Part shown: positions 51,701 to 63,708 of the stretch, piece after piece
Numbering within the stretch: the first letter of the stretch is position 1
How the letters are laid out: each line of letters opens with the position of its first letter
NCBI GenBank assembly: GCA_010645155.1
Contig: CM021319.1
Span: forward strand, 6,901,145 to 6,965,144
Direction of reading: 5' to 3'
Length of the DNA stretch: 64,000 nucleotides
DNA from: Tigriopus japonicus
Taxonomy: Eukaryota; Arthropoda; Copepoda; Harpacticoida; Harpacticidae
Position numbers and translations under genes: made by a program
The notes under the pieces: generated by a model
The model's database searches: none
What the model was told of the DNA's origin: nothing
What the model saw: the letters and a program-made list of their open reading frames with translations, nothing else

Positions 51701-54700
51701 TGAGAATGAATGAACAAAGATGAATGAATGTGAGGAGCTCACGAAAAATTGCCATTTGCTTCCCAGCATTCTATTGTCCTTGGAATACGTTAGCCTTACT
51801 CTGCAAATCAACCAGAACGAATCCGACATAACTCAAAACATTGATGCTTGAAATGGGTCCTAAGCTAACTATTAGGGCCCGGATTTGAACCTGATTTTTT
51901 CGGGCCAAAAAAATGATTTTAAATTGATCAAAATCATAAAATACTTGATCAAAACCATAAAACAATTGACTACAATTTTATAAAACGAAAACAATATGAG
52001 TACATTGACATGAAAATTACAATAAAAAGTTGAAGAATACATGAATGAAGCAAAAATTGAGCTTGAATAAACCAATTATGAATTACCAATTGGGTTTTAA
52101 CCAAGTTTCATAACCCGTTTTCTTTTTATGTAGTAAATAAACAAAAGGTTCTAGAGCAGGGGTGAAAATTTTCCCCACAAGCCAAAAAACTTGAATTGGC
52201 TAAATTTTGCCGACAAAAATGAAAAATTAATTGATCAATTTTTCAAGCTCAAATCTGGGCACTACTTATTATTATTACCTGGCGTCTAATATTAGTAGAA
52301 AAGTTTTTTCATTGGGAGAAGATATATTATACTGATGCGAAATTAAACCGCTAAAATGTCGTATTTTGAGGCCAAGACTTAACTTGGGATAAAGATGATG
52401 CCACTACATAAAAACTGTTCTACATCCTTTGATATCTATCAGATTGAGTTATTAAGGTTGGAATCTCAGTTGAAGTGCACGATCATTCGTAATGTGACTA
52501 CCTTAGTACAACAGAATACAGGCTCCGAAAATAGCCATTTCACAAAGTGCATAACTTCCATTTAAGTTTCCCTTTATGATTGAATTCTAACTATTCACCC
52601 ATACGTCAACAAAATCAATATACAATTTGAACATCTTCAACAATAGATGTCCTTGCGATAGCTTTCAAGCTTCTTGATTTATCGATCTGAGAATGATTCT
52701 GCGCAAAAAAATCTAATTTTCAAATGGCTATCTGATTATCTAAAAGGAGTATCACTCAAGAAGCATTCTTTCCAGTTGAGAAAAACGCCCAGTTACGTTT
52801 GAGGCTTTAAATACGCAACCTCGCATACTCTTGCAACAGTTTTCCGGGTAAACCATCTCCCTTGAAACAACTTGGTATCAAGGTACATTTCTTTCCAGGC
52901 CCATAAAATCCCACATGTGAACAATAAAATCCACCAAAGAGGCAAATTTAGATCCAACATTAATCAAATCTACGCAATATCAACTAAATATGAATTAAGC
53001 ACGCTTTATTTATCGAGTCATCTTCTATGCGGCACTTTGTTGGGGGGCAAAATCGGAGCCCGCTCTTGACTGCATGCCGTAACTCATCTTCAAGGCCATT
53101 ATTTTAAATTATGAACTGCACTGATCTTGTCTGGGATTTTCAAGACCTCGAAGAGAAACCCTTTTCGATGTTCTTGGAATCCTGACAAGGCTACCCAAAA
53201 GCAGGTTCCTCCTCTCTTGACTCCGCTGCAAGACTGGTCTGTCTAGGCCCATCAAGATGTGAGCCTAGGCCTAGTTGCATACATGCTGCTGCCCAAGAAC
53301 GTACGTTGTTGTAGTGGTACCAAGTGTGTGGGTGCTTTCCACCCCCGCTTCACCATTTGGCCTGGGATTTTCGAGCCTCGAGCTCCTCCTCGTTTGTCAG
53401 TGCATGAGAGAACTACTTATCCCTTTAAGAGAGTACAGCACTACATAGAGACCCTCGGTCCACTGAGAGATCTCGCGAAACGGGCGAGGGGCTTTTAATG
53501 ATTTAGAGATTGTTAATGTCAGTTCAATCGTTCGAACCTTGCGGGAGAGACACGATAAGCGTCGTATTGAATGGAAATGATAGTTAGTATGTGCTATGTG
53601 ACTCAGAGGTTCGTGTTGACGATGGGTGCCCGTCCCTTCTTTTCAGGGCCATTCAAATTAGCTTGTTAATAAACAAAGCTGGGCTCAGGTCCGTTCTTGT
53701 TTCGAAGCGGTAATTTAGGAAATTCGAAATATTTAACAGCATATTTATCATTTGTGATTACTTAATTGTTTTGAGTGAATTAACACTTTTTTGGTGGGAT
53801 GGACATTTTAAATAGTTTAAATAAGTTTATGTTTCATTATATTTCACCTTCAAATTTCAAGGCAAACAAAGCCCACTTGATTGCATGTACGTATTGACAT
53901 AAGAATTTTTGGCTTTTCGTGTCGAAAATCAGTGAAGAGGTAAAAATTACAATAATATTTCGAGCGAAGGCGACATATCTCGTGTGTAAGTCTGAAGCGC
54001 GTATAACAACTTTGGTCTATCGCAGTAATAGTACAAAAATAAACACAACACAAACGATTTTAGGTACTAAAAGGGCAGGGCTGAACTAGAGCATTATTGT
54101 TATTATAGTGCTCTAGGCTGAACAATATTTGCGCAACTCTTTTTTTGGGATTGTCGAGGACAGAACTCAGATTTTAGGCCTTCTGGGGCAAGTTTTGATG
54201 TGACAAATTATCATAAGAGTTGGTTCTGTTATGTGCGACATTTACAGAAGCAAACAAATCGTACAAATGAACATATCCTCTATTGCCTTCAAGTACAAGA
54301 CCTTTTTCTCTACCTACAACATCTGTCATATTGATTAACTTTAAAAAGGAATTAATTACCTCTAGCCGATTTCTGGCAATTAATGAGGTGTCAGTATTTT
54401 TCAAAAAATAATCAGTAGCCAGAATAAATCCTGCTGAAAGTTGTTGTCTCAATATTTAGACAACAATTGAGTTTTCCTTGTCAATTAAATTTTATTTGGA
54501 ACGGGACATCTTGATGTCATTGTAGTAAAATTTGACGTTTTAGGTATGGAATACTGATCATTTTGTATGCTATCACTTGTTTTATGAAGTTCTCAAGTAA
54601 AGTGCATAATTCTTTTCATTTCGTTTTCATTGAAACTTAACCATACGCTTATACTCTCAGAATGTCACAGATAAAGCTAGGTATCAAGAACACTTGTGAG

Positions 54701-54835
54701 GATACTAAATTGAACTTATGCTCTTAAGTGGCATTATTTGAAGTACATTTTAATTGTGAATGTGAAGTTTCCATAACCGGGTGTTTCAAAAGAATTGGAA
54801 CAGCTAACTGTATCATCTAAAACTCGTTATTGAAA
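48711..54835. other. Spacer left of the 937-bp element
   Basis: The first 300 bp should hold the promoter of the CD36-family gene; a minus-strand GATAAATATA lies at about 48992. A possible tRNA-derived SINE-like stretch (minus strand, TAGTTGGATGGCTGAGG near 51640 and GGTCCGAGTC near 51567) ends next to CAGGGTGTTTC. The spacing between the two boxes is too long for a normal tRNA. Nothing else is supported. Confidence 0.35.
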
Positions 54836-55772
54836 AGGCTGGTCTACACGTGAAACAAAACGGCAAATATTTGGTCAAATCCAAGACAAAATTAGCTTGA
54901 TGGCAAATATTATTTTCTGTTTGTCAAATATTTCTGACTTTGAACATGTTGAAAAATTATTTGTCCTTTGGCTAACTTTTTCTGGTCGACAATCGAAATA
55001 CACATCGATGCATGCAGGGTGTCTAATCACGAAACGATTATTGTTAAGTAAAATGTTTCAAATTAATGGATTGAAGAACAAAACAATGATCCTCTAACTT
55101 TTGGCATCAAGATCACCAAAATTGAACGTCATTTGTGAAAGATTGCAAGGATCCACGGAAATGTACGACATCAAAAGTCATCGACAATCAGTTGGCAGTG
55201 TTATAGACTAGTCACGTCTCAAATGAGTCAACTGACAGGTTCGGAGGAGTTTACAAGGTAGCAACGTTGCCAAGTGGCAGTTATAACTGCCAATGTTCAC
55301 CCAAACCCAACTCGACAACACCAAATGCCAATGGAGAGTAGAGGTCTTAAAATGGTTGGGGGGGACAAGAAAATGACTGAAAATGACAGTAGATATTGTC
55401 AATGTCCATAACGTGGCTTCACGCGTAAGACCTTCCAACCAAATTAAATGACACTGAAGGAAAGAAAAAAGTCTTGGACAGAAAGCAAGATTGAAAAAAA
55501 GTAGTTGAAAAGTGACAATATGTGGCAGTATACAATTCACTGTCTAAATTACGGGACTCTGCTAAAGGTGACTGGTTTTCAAACAGTTTTCGGCAGTGCC
55601 AGTTTGAAACAATTTGAAAAAATGGGCAACACTTTGGCCAAGGGGAAAAATATTTGACAAACTGCACGTTCACGTGTAGAAGCAACAGAATGGAAACATT
55701 TGGCAAACACCAAACATTTTCGGAATATTTGACAAATAATCTAGCCAAAATGTTTCATGTGTAGACCAGCCT
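54836..55772. mobile_element. 937-bp DNA transposon with terminal inverted repeats
   Basis: The left end AGGCTGGTCTACACGTGAAA and the right end TTTCATGTGTAGACCAGCCT are inverted repeats with one mismatch over about 23 bp. The subterminal regions are also loosely inverted (GGCAAATATTTG and related TATTTGACAAA motifs on both sides). No transposase is recognisable in the interior, so it is non-autonomous. The superfamily is not assigned because the flanks show no clear duplication. Confidence 0.8.
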
Positions 55773-57075
55773 AAAGCGTATATGAATATCAACGTCATTG
55801 CACATGATCGAGTAAACACTTGACCTGGATAGTCAGAAAAAGAACCTATTTTTAATTGAAACGGCGACGATTTTTACCGTGAAAGGTCATTTTTAAAAAC
55901 AGAACATTCGTGACTGTGACTCCCCCCCCCCCCTGAAATTTAGCTAAAATCGAAAATACGGCGTTGTCACCGAAGTAAAAAGCACAAATATCTCAAGACG
56001 TGTTACCTGCCGCTTCCTTTTGCATTAGTACATTTTTTGTCAGGTCAACCGTGCTCAAGTAACGGACGTGGTTTACTGTTCCGTTTCTTATGAATCACTC
56101 GGTAGAATAGGCACTTCATGATCCTCTAAATTTATTTTACTCCGTTCACAAAGATTCGTTTTTCCGCCCAATCACAGGTGGTTTTCTTGGGGGCCCAATC
56201 GAGTTCTTTGGTTTATCGAAAACCTATTAAAATTTTATTCAAGTCTTTAATTTTTTATTTAAAAAAATGATTTTAAATCAAGACATCAATTTTTTATTTA
56301 TTTATCAAAAAGTTATACTGGAGAGAATTGAAGTGAAAAAAATGCTGTTGACATAAAACATTTTTATTTTCAGGTACAATCGTGGTCTAAACATAGGGAA
56401 AGTCCAATTTTCATTGAGATTTCCACCATTCTTGTTTTACTTACTTAATTGGAATTGTCTGAATTTGTGATGTATATTAAATAAAATTTGACTTTCAAGT
56501 CTGAAAACAATCATCACACAGATGACATTTTTTTCATGAATAACACATTTTCAGCAATTTGAATGTTTTAAGCCAAATTTAAGAATAAAAAGAGCAAGTA
56601 ATGGTCGAAAGTGCAAAAAGGCAGAAAAATTTGCTTCTGTTGCCAAAATTCTTTTTGGGTATTGTGCCTGTCCCTATTTAAAGAGGGATTTTTAAGTCAG
56701 AAGAGAAGACTTCCACCACAGGAAAAACAGATGAGTGTTAATGAATTGAGGAAGTTCAATTCAGGTCACTGCATTCATTCATATTCCTTTTTCATTCTTC
56801 ACAACATTAACAAAATACTAGGGTCACTCCGGCTCAACAGGGTATTTGGGATTTAGTAAGCTTTAATCCACTCAATCTGTCCATCTTCCTTTGACCCGTT
56901 TTCTTCAGTGGCAAAACAGTAAGAAATACTAAATTCATGCCCAGCTTCAATGTTTGTCCCACCCCAACATCTCAAGCTTCTAGCGCCGAATTGACCCTGG
57001 AACACCAAAGTCAGAGCTTAAGTGCAAACATCACACAGTGACTTTTCGGGTTTTTCTTTTGCCCTCTAACTACAG
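55773..57075. other. Spacer
   Basis: Contains a C homopolymer at 55922-55933. A micro-segment TTCTTCAG|TGGCAAAACA|GTAAGA lies at 56906-56923. No other feature is supported. Confidence 0.3.
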
Positions 57076-57192
57076 GACGCGCAGTACGTACAGCAAAAGG
57101 CCAGATTGAAGAAGGCAGACCTTGGAGCCTGGTTATCGGAACTGAGGAAACTGGAGCACCGCAAGAATGAATGTCGGGTGTTCCCTCCGTGA
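57076..57192 (+). CDS. Possible C-terminal exon of an unidentified protein
   Basis: A very good acceptor (TTTTTCTTTTGCCCTCTAACTACAG) is followed by a 38-codon open segment in phase 0: DAQYVQQKARLKKADLGAWL then SELRKLEHRKNECRVFPP and TGA. The Lys/Arg/Glu/Leu pattern is that of a charged helix or coiled coil. No upstream exon could be placed, so the gene is unknown and may have long introns. Confidence 0.4.
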   Translation, partial: DAQYVQQKARLKKADLGAWLSELRKLEHRKNECRVFPP

Positions 57193-57544
57193 AATATGGT
57201 TGATGCAGAATTTTCTCCCCATGTAAGCCAATCTCCTAGCAGATATAGAACTTTACCCGCATTTGCAGTCGTACAAAAGTCAAGATACGATGGCGATACC
57301 GTATCAAATCCCACATTCTGAGCGTGTGAGCATTTTCAGAGCTTTTTCAAGTCAGTCGAGGAGGTGTGGAAAAGTCTTGCCAGTCTGACAAATCAAAATA
57401 CGCACCCAATGCGGATAGATCGTAGGGAGTGGTATATGGTTGAGACCTGTCTTTAGTTACAATTAGCGCCTCAAATTCACTCCATTCAGGATTTCCCCTT
57501 TTGCCTCCCATTCCTGAATTTGTAGTAGGCCTTTCTCTAATCTA

Positions 57545-57805
57545 GAGCCACTATAATTAGAAGAGTACGTGCATGAGACTGACTTGGAACCATTTTTCCA
57601 TGATGTTCCAGAAGACAACGAAAAAAATAAAAAGTGAAAGGTTATTTTTGCGAGTGCTTTCTTAAAATCTTGAGCTTGTTTATATTTTCATCCAAGTTTT
57701 ATGATTACACAAACTCTTGACACTTTCCAATTTGCAATAAGGGGAGAGAGTGGGATCAGTGAGATCAAATAATCTCTGGTGCGCACTCTTTTAGCATAGT
57801 GGCTC
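57545..57805. mobile_element. TA-flanked MITE family, copy 2
   Basis: Ends GAGCCACTATAATTAG and GCATAGTGGCTC are inverted. The right half aligns loosely with the element at 8411-8909. Length is 261 bp. TA precedes it; TTA follows, so the duplication is imperfect. Confidence 0.6.
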
Positions 57806-58380
57806 TTATCCAATCTAGAATTGAGCAAATCAATCTCAATGGACATGGTATCAGTCTCCTGGCAATTAGCACACAGATGAGGTTTCTTTCTGGGCTCCTG
57901 GAGTCCGTTTCAATACAATCTGGTAGCTCTAAATCTCCAGAGACAAACATCAACCACTAACAAAGCCGCAACGGAACCGACAATTTCGAGTCAAATCGTG
58001 TTTCACAAGAGTAGCACCTTGTCTACGAGTCTTTTGTACATGTTGATATCTCCTTAAACCAACCGTTTTGTTCCAAAGCAGACGAACTCGAGCAAAAGTA
58101 GTGGAACAACAGGGTTTCTCACTACCTTCCTATGTCTTTTGTTTGCCATCCTTTTTAAGTTCAGATTTTATTACACAGTGATTTGCCACCTTGTGGAGCT
58201 AAAAGCGGGAAACATTTTTTATGCATAAGGTATTAAATATTAAAATAGCAGAAAGTAGGATTAGAACAAGAATGAAGAGATTAGTCAGTCAAATGTAAAT
58301 GTGTGGGGGTAGATTGGTCTGGACTTGGGGAAACGAAAAGCGAGGGAAAGCACGCCTTTTCACCCTAATACTCTCATCTA
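57806..58380. other. Spacer upstream of the calcium channel beta promoter region
   Basis: No supported coding sequence. AT content falls towards 58300. Confidence 0.3.
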
Positions 58381-58391
58381 TGGCGCACTAC

Positions 58392-58399
58392 TATAAAAG
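58392..58399 (+). promoter_or_regulatory. TATA box candidate
   Basis: TATAAAAG lies in a stretch with unusual composition, about 1.3 kb upstream of the calcium channel beta coding exon. The missing first exon(s) of that gene could lie between here and the end of the assembly gap. Confidence 0.35.
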
Positions 58400-58716
58400 T
58401 ATGTGTAACTCGGTTCGTGGGGAGGACAACACGAGGGAAGTATGAAAAAGAAGTAGAGGGAACAAGAGAAAGGTTCCAAATATATACCTCTAGAAACCGG
58501 CAGGGGCATGTACTATGAAGTAGTACTCGAAGTCGTTTCTGACACACCACAGTGGTGCCGAACTACCCACCAACCACATAGGCCCTCCTCCATTCAACTG
58601 ATGACTTGAGTTTAAACAGGAGCCCCGAGGAAAAGGAAGAACAATATCTGACACTGGACTGAGGACACTGCAGACGAGGAAGAGCAAGAGAGGGCTTTCT
58701 ATTGCTGGTGAATAGA

Positions 58717-59696
58717 NNNNNNNNNNNNNNNNNNNNNNNNNNNNNNNNNNNNNNNNNNNNNNNNNNNNNNNNNNNNNNNNNNNNNNNNNNNNNNNNNNNN
58801 NNNNNNNNNNNNNNNNNNNNNNNNNNNNNNNNNNNNNNNNNNNNNNNNNNNNNNNNNNNNNNNNNNNNNNNNNNNNNNNNNNNNNNNNNNNNNNNNNNNN
58901 NNNNNNNNNNNNNNNNNNNNNNNNNNNNNNNNNNNNNNNNNNNNNNNNNNNNNNNNNNNNNNNNNNNNNNNNNNNNNNNNNNNNNNNNNNNNNNNNNNNN
59001 NNNNNNNNNNNNNNNNNNNNNNNNNNNNNNNNNNNNNNNNNNNNNNNNNNNNNNNNNNNNNNNNNNNNNNNNNNNNNNNNNNNNNNNNNNNNNNNNNNNN
59101 NNNNNNNNNNNNNNNNNNNNNNNNNNNNNNNNNNNNNNNNNNNNNNNNNNNNNNNNNNNNNNNNNNNNNNNNNNNNNNNNNNNNNNNNNNNNNNNNNNNN
59201 NNNNNNNNNNNNNNNNNNNNNNNNNNNNNNNNNNNNNNNNNNNNNNNNNNNNNNNNNNNNNNNNNNNNNNNNNNNNNNNNNNNNNNNNNNNNNNNNNNNN
59301 NNNNNNNNNNNNNNNNNNNNNNNNNNNNNNNNNNNNNNNNNNNNNNNNNNNNNNNNNNNNNNNNNNNNNNNNNNNNNNNNNNNNNNNNNNNNNNNNNNNN
59401 NNNNNNNNNNNNNNNNNNNNNNNNNNNNNNNNNNNNNNNNNNNNNNNNNNNNNNNNNNNNNNNNNNNNNNNNNNNNNNNNNNNNNNNNNNNNNNNNNNNN
59501 NNNNNNNNNNNNNNNNNNNNNNNNNNNNNNNNNNNNNNNNNNNNNNNNNNNNNNNNNNNNNNNNNNNNNNNNNNNNNNNNNNNNNNNNNNNNNNNNNNNN
59601 NNNNNNNNNNNNNNNNNNNNNNNNNNNNNNNNNNNNNNNNNNNNNNNNNNNNNNNNNNNNNNNNNNNNNNNNNNNNNNNNNNNNNNNNNNNNNNNN
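58717..59696. other. Assembly gap (980 N)
   Basis: An unbroken run of N. It ends five bases before the first Met of the calcium channel beta open frame, so upstream coding sequence and the splice acceptor may be hidden. Confidence 0.99.
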
Positions 59697-59701
59697 CAGA
59701 A

Positions 59702-61747
59702 ATGTCACTTACTGAAGCACAGCACTATGACCCTTATGGGGCGTATGGGGGGATGGGTGGTGGGATGAATATGGGTCCAACTGGAATGTATGGTGGAGGA
59801 AACCGAGGTGACATGGAGGCCGCAGCCATGCTTTGTCTAGAGCGGGCAAGAACCAAACCTGTGGCTTTCGCGGTACGAACTAATGTCATGTATGACGGTG
59901 GTCAAGACGACGATTCGCCTGTTCACGGAACCGCCGTCTCATTCAACATTGGTGATTTCCTCCATATCTACGAGAAGTACGACATGTGTTGGTGGATAGG
60001 TCGCCTCATCAAAGAGGGCTGTGATATTGGATTTATACCTTCACCTGCCAAGCTGGAACAACTCATCTTACAACAAGTCCCAATGGGAGTCAAAGGGTCC
60101 AAGAAGTCTGCATCTGCTACCAACATGCAAGCTGTAAGTAATCTTAGAGAAGTTAGTGTGCGCTACTATATAGGTATATGGAGTGAGTGCCTTGTCCTCC
60201 AATGACGCCAATAAGAGCATACCCAAACCCTCAATGTGTTATTCCAGGTCATGGGAAATTCCAGAGGAAGCACACCGCCAACACCAGGCTTAGAGTTGGA
60301 TCAGAATGGTGATGGAAGTGGCGGAGTTCGTGTGACTGCTCCACCCACCATCGAAAAGAAGAAAGGTCTGTTGGGCAAGAAACAAGAGACTCTCTCACCC
60401 TATGATGTTGTGCCTTCTATCAGACCACTTGTGATTGTGGGCCCCTCTCTCAAGGGATACGAAGTGACGGACATGATGCAAAAAGCAGTGTTCGAGTATC
60501 TGAAGAACAAGTTTGAGGGACGAATTATCATCACACGAGTGTCAGCTGACATTTCGTTGGGCAAAAAATCGGTGTTGAATAATCCTCCAAAGCGGGCGAT
60601 TCTCGATAAGGCCAACTTCCGATCGTCAAACTTGGCTGAAGTGCAAGCAGAGATTGAAAGGATTTTCGAGCTCTCTCGATCAATGCAGCTCATAGTGTTG
60701 GACTGTGACACAGTTAATCACCCCTCCCAATTAGCCAAGACCTCATTAGCTCCCATTGTTGTTTACCTCAAGATTTCCTCACCCAAAGTGTTACAACGCC
60801 TTATCAAGTCCCGAGGGAAGGCACAGACTCGTAACCTTAATGTTCAAATGGTCGCGGCTGAAAAGTTGCACCAATGTCCTCCAGAAATGTTTGATGTGGT
60901 CCTAGATGAGAATCAATTAGATGAAGCTTGTGAACATTTGGCGGAGTATCTTGAGGGGTATTGGCGTGCTGTGAATCCCCCGGCCAAAACCACCCCACCT
61001 GCAGACAAGAAACCTGACCCCAACGCGTCTCCATCCAGAACACTAGGTAACACCAGTACTGCCGTGGGAGGTCCTTCCACGGGAGCCAGTTCGCGTCCCC
61101 GGGTCCGGCTTTCTCCCACAGCCACAGGAAACGTTCCCCCTCAGCCAAGTCACGCACTGCCACCCCCTCCAACACACCGATCTGGCGTTGGCTCACACCA
61201 TCCTCAGGATCGACATGATTCCCGCTTCCCTCCAAGGCACCGGTCCCAGTTTCCAGGCGAGCCGGACCAGCACTACCCCGAGGATGAGAGGGGATATCAC
61301 GACGACTGGGGTTATGCGGATCATCATGGAGACAGTTGGGACCGCCGACATCCTCAAGGCTCCTACCCACCACATCTCCACTCTCACAATCATCCGGATG
61401 ACTACCCGGCAGATGACCTACATCATCAATATCCAGCTGATGACAATCGCCATTATGGACCAGCCGGGCACCCTTCTCGAGGGATACCTGGCACCGGCGG
61501 GGCCGGAGGGACAGCTTACTATGACGATCAGCACTTTGATGGCTATGACCACGACCATTTAGACCGCCGAAGAGGGCACCATGTACCAGAGCGAGACCGG
61601 TCAAGGAGTAATTTTGGGCGTGGAGGTGCGGCTGGTATGATGGCTTCCAGTGGTGTCAGTGGACCAAATAGATACCCACACCATGCAGGAGATGCAGAGG
61701 AAGATTTCCATGATATGAGGCAACAACACTACGACGACGGATATTGA
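59702..61747 (+). CDS. CACNB: Voltage-gated calcium channel beta subunit
   Basis: Exons 59702-60133 and 60248-61747 (GCT|GTAAGT...TTCCAG|GTC, phase 0), 643 residues from this Met. Beta subunits bind the alpha1 I-II linker and control channel trafficking and gating. After a Gly/Met-rich N-terminus comes the SH3 module at about 52-115 ([46 protein letters not shown]). The HOOK region follows at about 120-200, with [18 protein letters not shown]. The guanylate-kinase-like domain spans about 203-385 ([107 protein letters not shown]). The tail of about 250 residues is rich in His, Asp, Tyr, Pro and Arg. The start is uncertain: isoforms vary here and the gap lies just upstream, with the frame still open to it. 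Confidence 0.93.
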
Positions 61748-62520
61748 CTCTCTCGTAGTTATGGAGTCGGTGTCAACTGAAAGATTATGATTATTCCATT
61801 TTCTCACAAATCCAAGGAACACATTTTGTCAGCCAACCAGCCCCAATCATGTACAGTACGTAAATGACGCACCCTCTTGCAATCAACCTTCACCACGAGT
61901 CGGCTACTTGCAAATCAACCACTCATCCTTAACATTGCAATCTAGGGATGATCAAGATGATTTTGTTGCAAACTAGTCTCATAATGCCCGCCACCCCGCC
62001 CTCCACGTCATAAGAAAAGTCCTTTCAGTCTCAATCTTGTCCCTCTAACTAAATACCCATAAAATTCTCCTAGATCCTCCTTCCTCTTCCTTCTCCTCCT
62101 CCTCCTCTTATCATTATCATTACTCTTACTTCTACGATTTCTTCTAGTACTCCTACTTCTTCATCTCACCTACTGCTACTACCACTACTATTTCTACTAC
62201 TATCATCGTCATCATCATTATTAAAAGAACAAATCCTGTTGTTACCACAAATTATGCGACAAGTCAAGAAACCCCTTCGAATTATGTCACTTGTGATTGG
62301 CCTTAGTGAAGGAATCCGCCTCATCTTTTTTGATGTGTGTGTTACGATGTTCCGATGCTCAAGATAATATTATCGTTAAACCACAAGAAATCCAATTTAT
62401 TCCTTGTTATTACAACCTTCAATTGCCTTGAGGTTCGAAAAGTGTGTTAGGGAACCAAATGCTATTCTTGAAACCTCTATCAACCGCACCACGGTTTGGA
62501 ACAGACCAAAACTAGGCCAC
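61748..62520. repeat. 3' UTR with CTT/CCT/TAC/CAT triplet tracts
   Basis: At 62085-62220 the strand is a run of imperfect pyrimidine triplets (CTTCCTTCTCCTCCTCCTCC, then CTACTGCTACTACCACTACT, then TCATCGTCATCATCATT), closed by ATTATTAAAAG, a possible weak poly(A) signal. It probably lies in the 3' UTR of the calcium channel beta gene. Confidence 0.55.
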
Positions 62521-63462
62521 TAATACGGAAAAAGTACTGATTTCCAGTCAATACCGCAAATGAAAAAGTAGACGTGTTGTTTTTGCTTAGTGTGTAACCC
62601 TTACCAAAAAACCATCAATCCCCGATTTTCACCCATCCACCCACCATTGACAGAAAATGAGAAGCCATCAATGATTCCCGGACAGACTCCGAATCAAGCT
62701 TTGCTATTCACTCTATATTCTCCGCATTTCTTACTCTGAATATTCTTATGATTGCTAACATCAACCTCACCAAAGAACTCCAACAACCCGTTATGACTTA
62801 TATCTATATCATTAAATATTTATTATTGATACAATGCAACAAAAGCCCATTCAAGAACACCCATCAATTCAAGCTCAGCAACCAAAATCACCAGGTTGAC
62901 AGAATCAGGTTCAATCACCCCTCCCCAAAACTAATTTTCATTTTTGACAATGCAATTGTTGAACAAGAGCGTGTTTCCAATTCCCACCTATCAAATTTTT
63001 ATTCTTGAAGTCAATTCTATTATTTCGAATTGAAATACTAAAACTACTTTTTTGGTCAACCTTTATCTTTTTCGCAGAGTTCCACGAATGAAAATGCTTT
63101 AATCACGCTTGAAAAATGGAACCCCTTCAAAGTGGAACAATCCTCGAGGTAGCCTGATAAACAAAAATCCCTTTATTTATGGAAAATTAAATAAGAATAA
63201 GTAGCATTGGTTTATTAATTGAGAAAAATATTATAAAAAACTAATCACTTAAAGAGTTCATTCAATCTCATTTTACAATTCGTTACAGATGAAACCCATT
63301 GGAACTTAAGATACGAAATATCGTTGTTAAAATCTTTGCTCATCCTTTTCCATCATTAATTTCTTAGCTTTCATCTCCCCCTCGATAAATAATTCAAACC
63401 ACTCTTTTTACAAATTACAAAGCTTTAATAGGCCACTCACTGTCGGCAAAGATCAGGCTACT
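62521..63462. other. Convergent intergenic spacer
   Basis: Lies between the 3' ends of the calcium channel beta gene (+) and the dynein heavy chain gene (-). AT-rich, no gene supported. Confidence 0.5.
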
Positions 63463-63468
63463 TTTATT
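63463..63468 (-). terminator. Poly(A) signal of the dynein heavy chain gene
   Basis: AATAAA on the minus strand, about 240 bp past the stop codon at 63709. Confidence 0.5.
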
Positions 63469-63708
63469 CACAAGAAAAGTTGAGAATTGAACCCAGCCAA
63501 TTGAACATGATGGTTTTGAAATCTGTATGTTGCTGCTATTTATGCTATGATTATTATCATTATTATCACTTCGTCGGAATTGATTGTCCCACTCCAGGAA
63601 TAAAGGTGTTTGGGATCTCACAATGAACAAAAAGACGACTGGTAAATCAACTCCACTATATTTTATGCTACTCTCATCAAGGTCGAGCGTGCGCATGACA
63701 ATCTCACA

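Noticed and set aside
58563..59715. Two long open frames across the run of N
   Set aside because: They exist only because unknown bases cannot form stop codons.
60837..61604. 255-codon minus-strand frame
   Set aside because: It is antisense to the calcium channel beta exon, a by-product of that gene's codon use.
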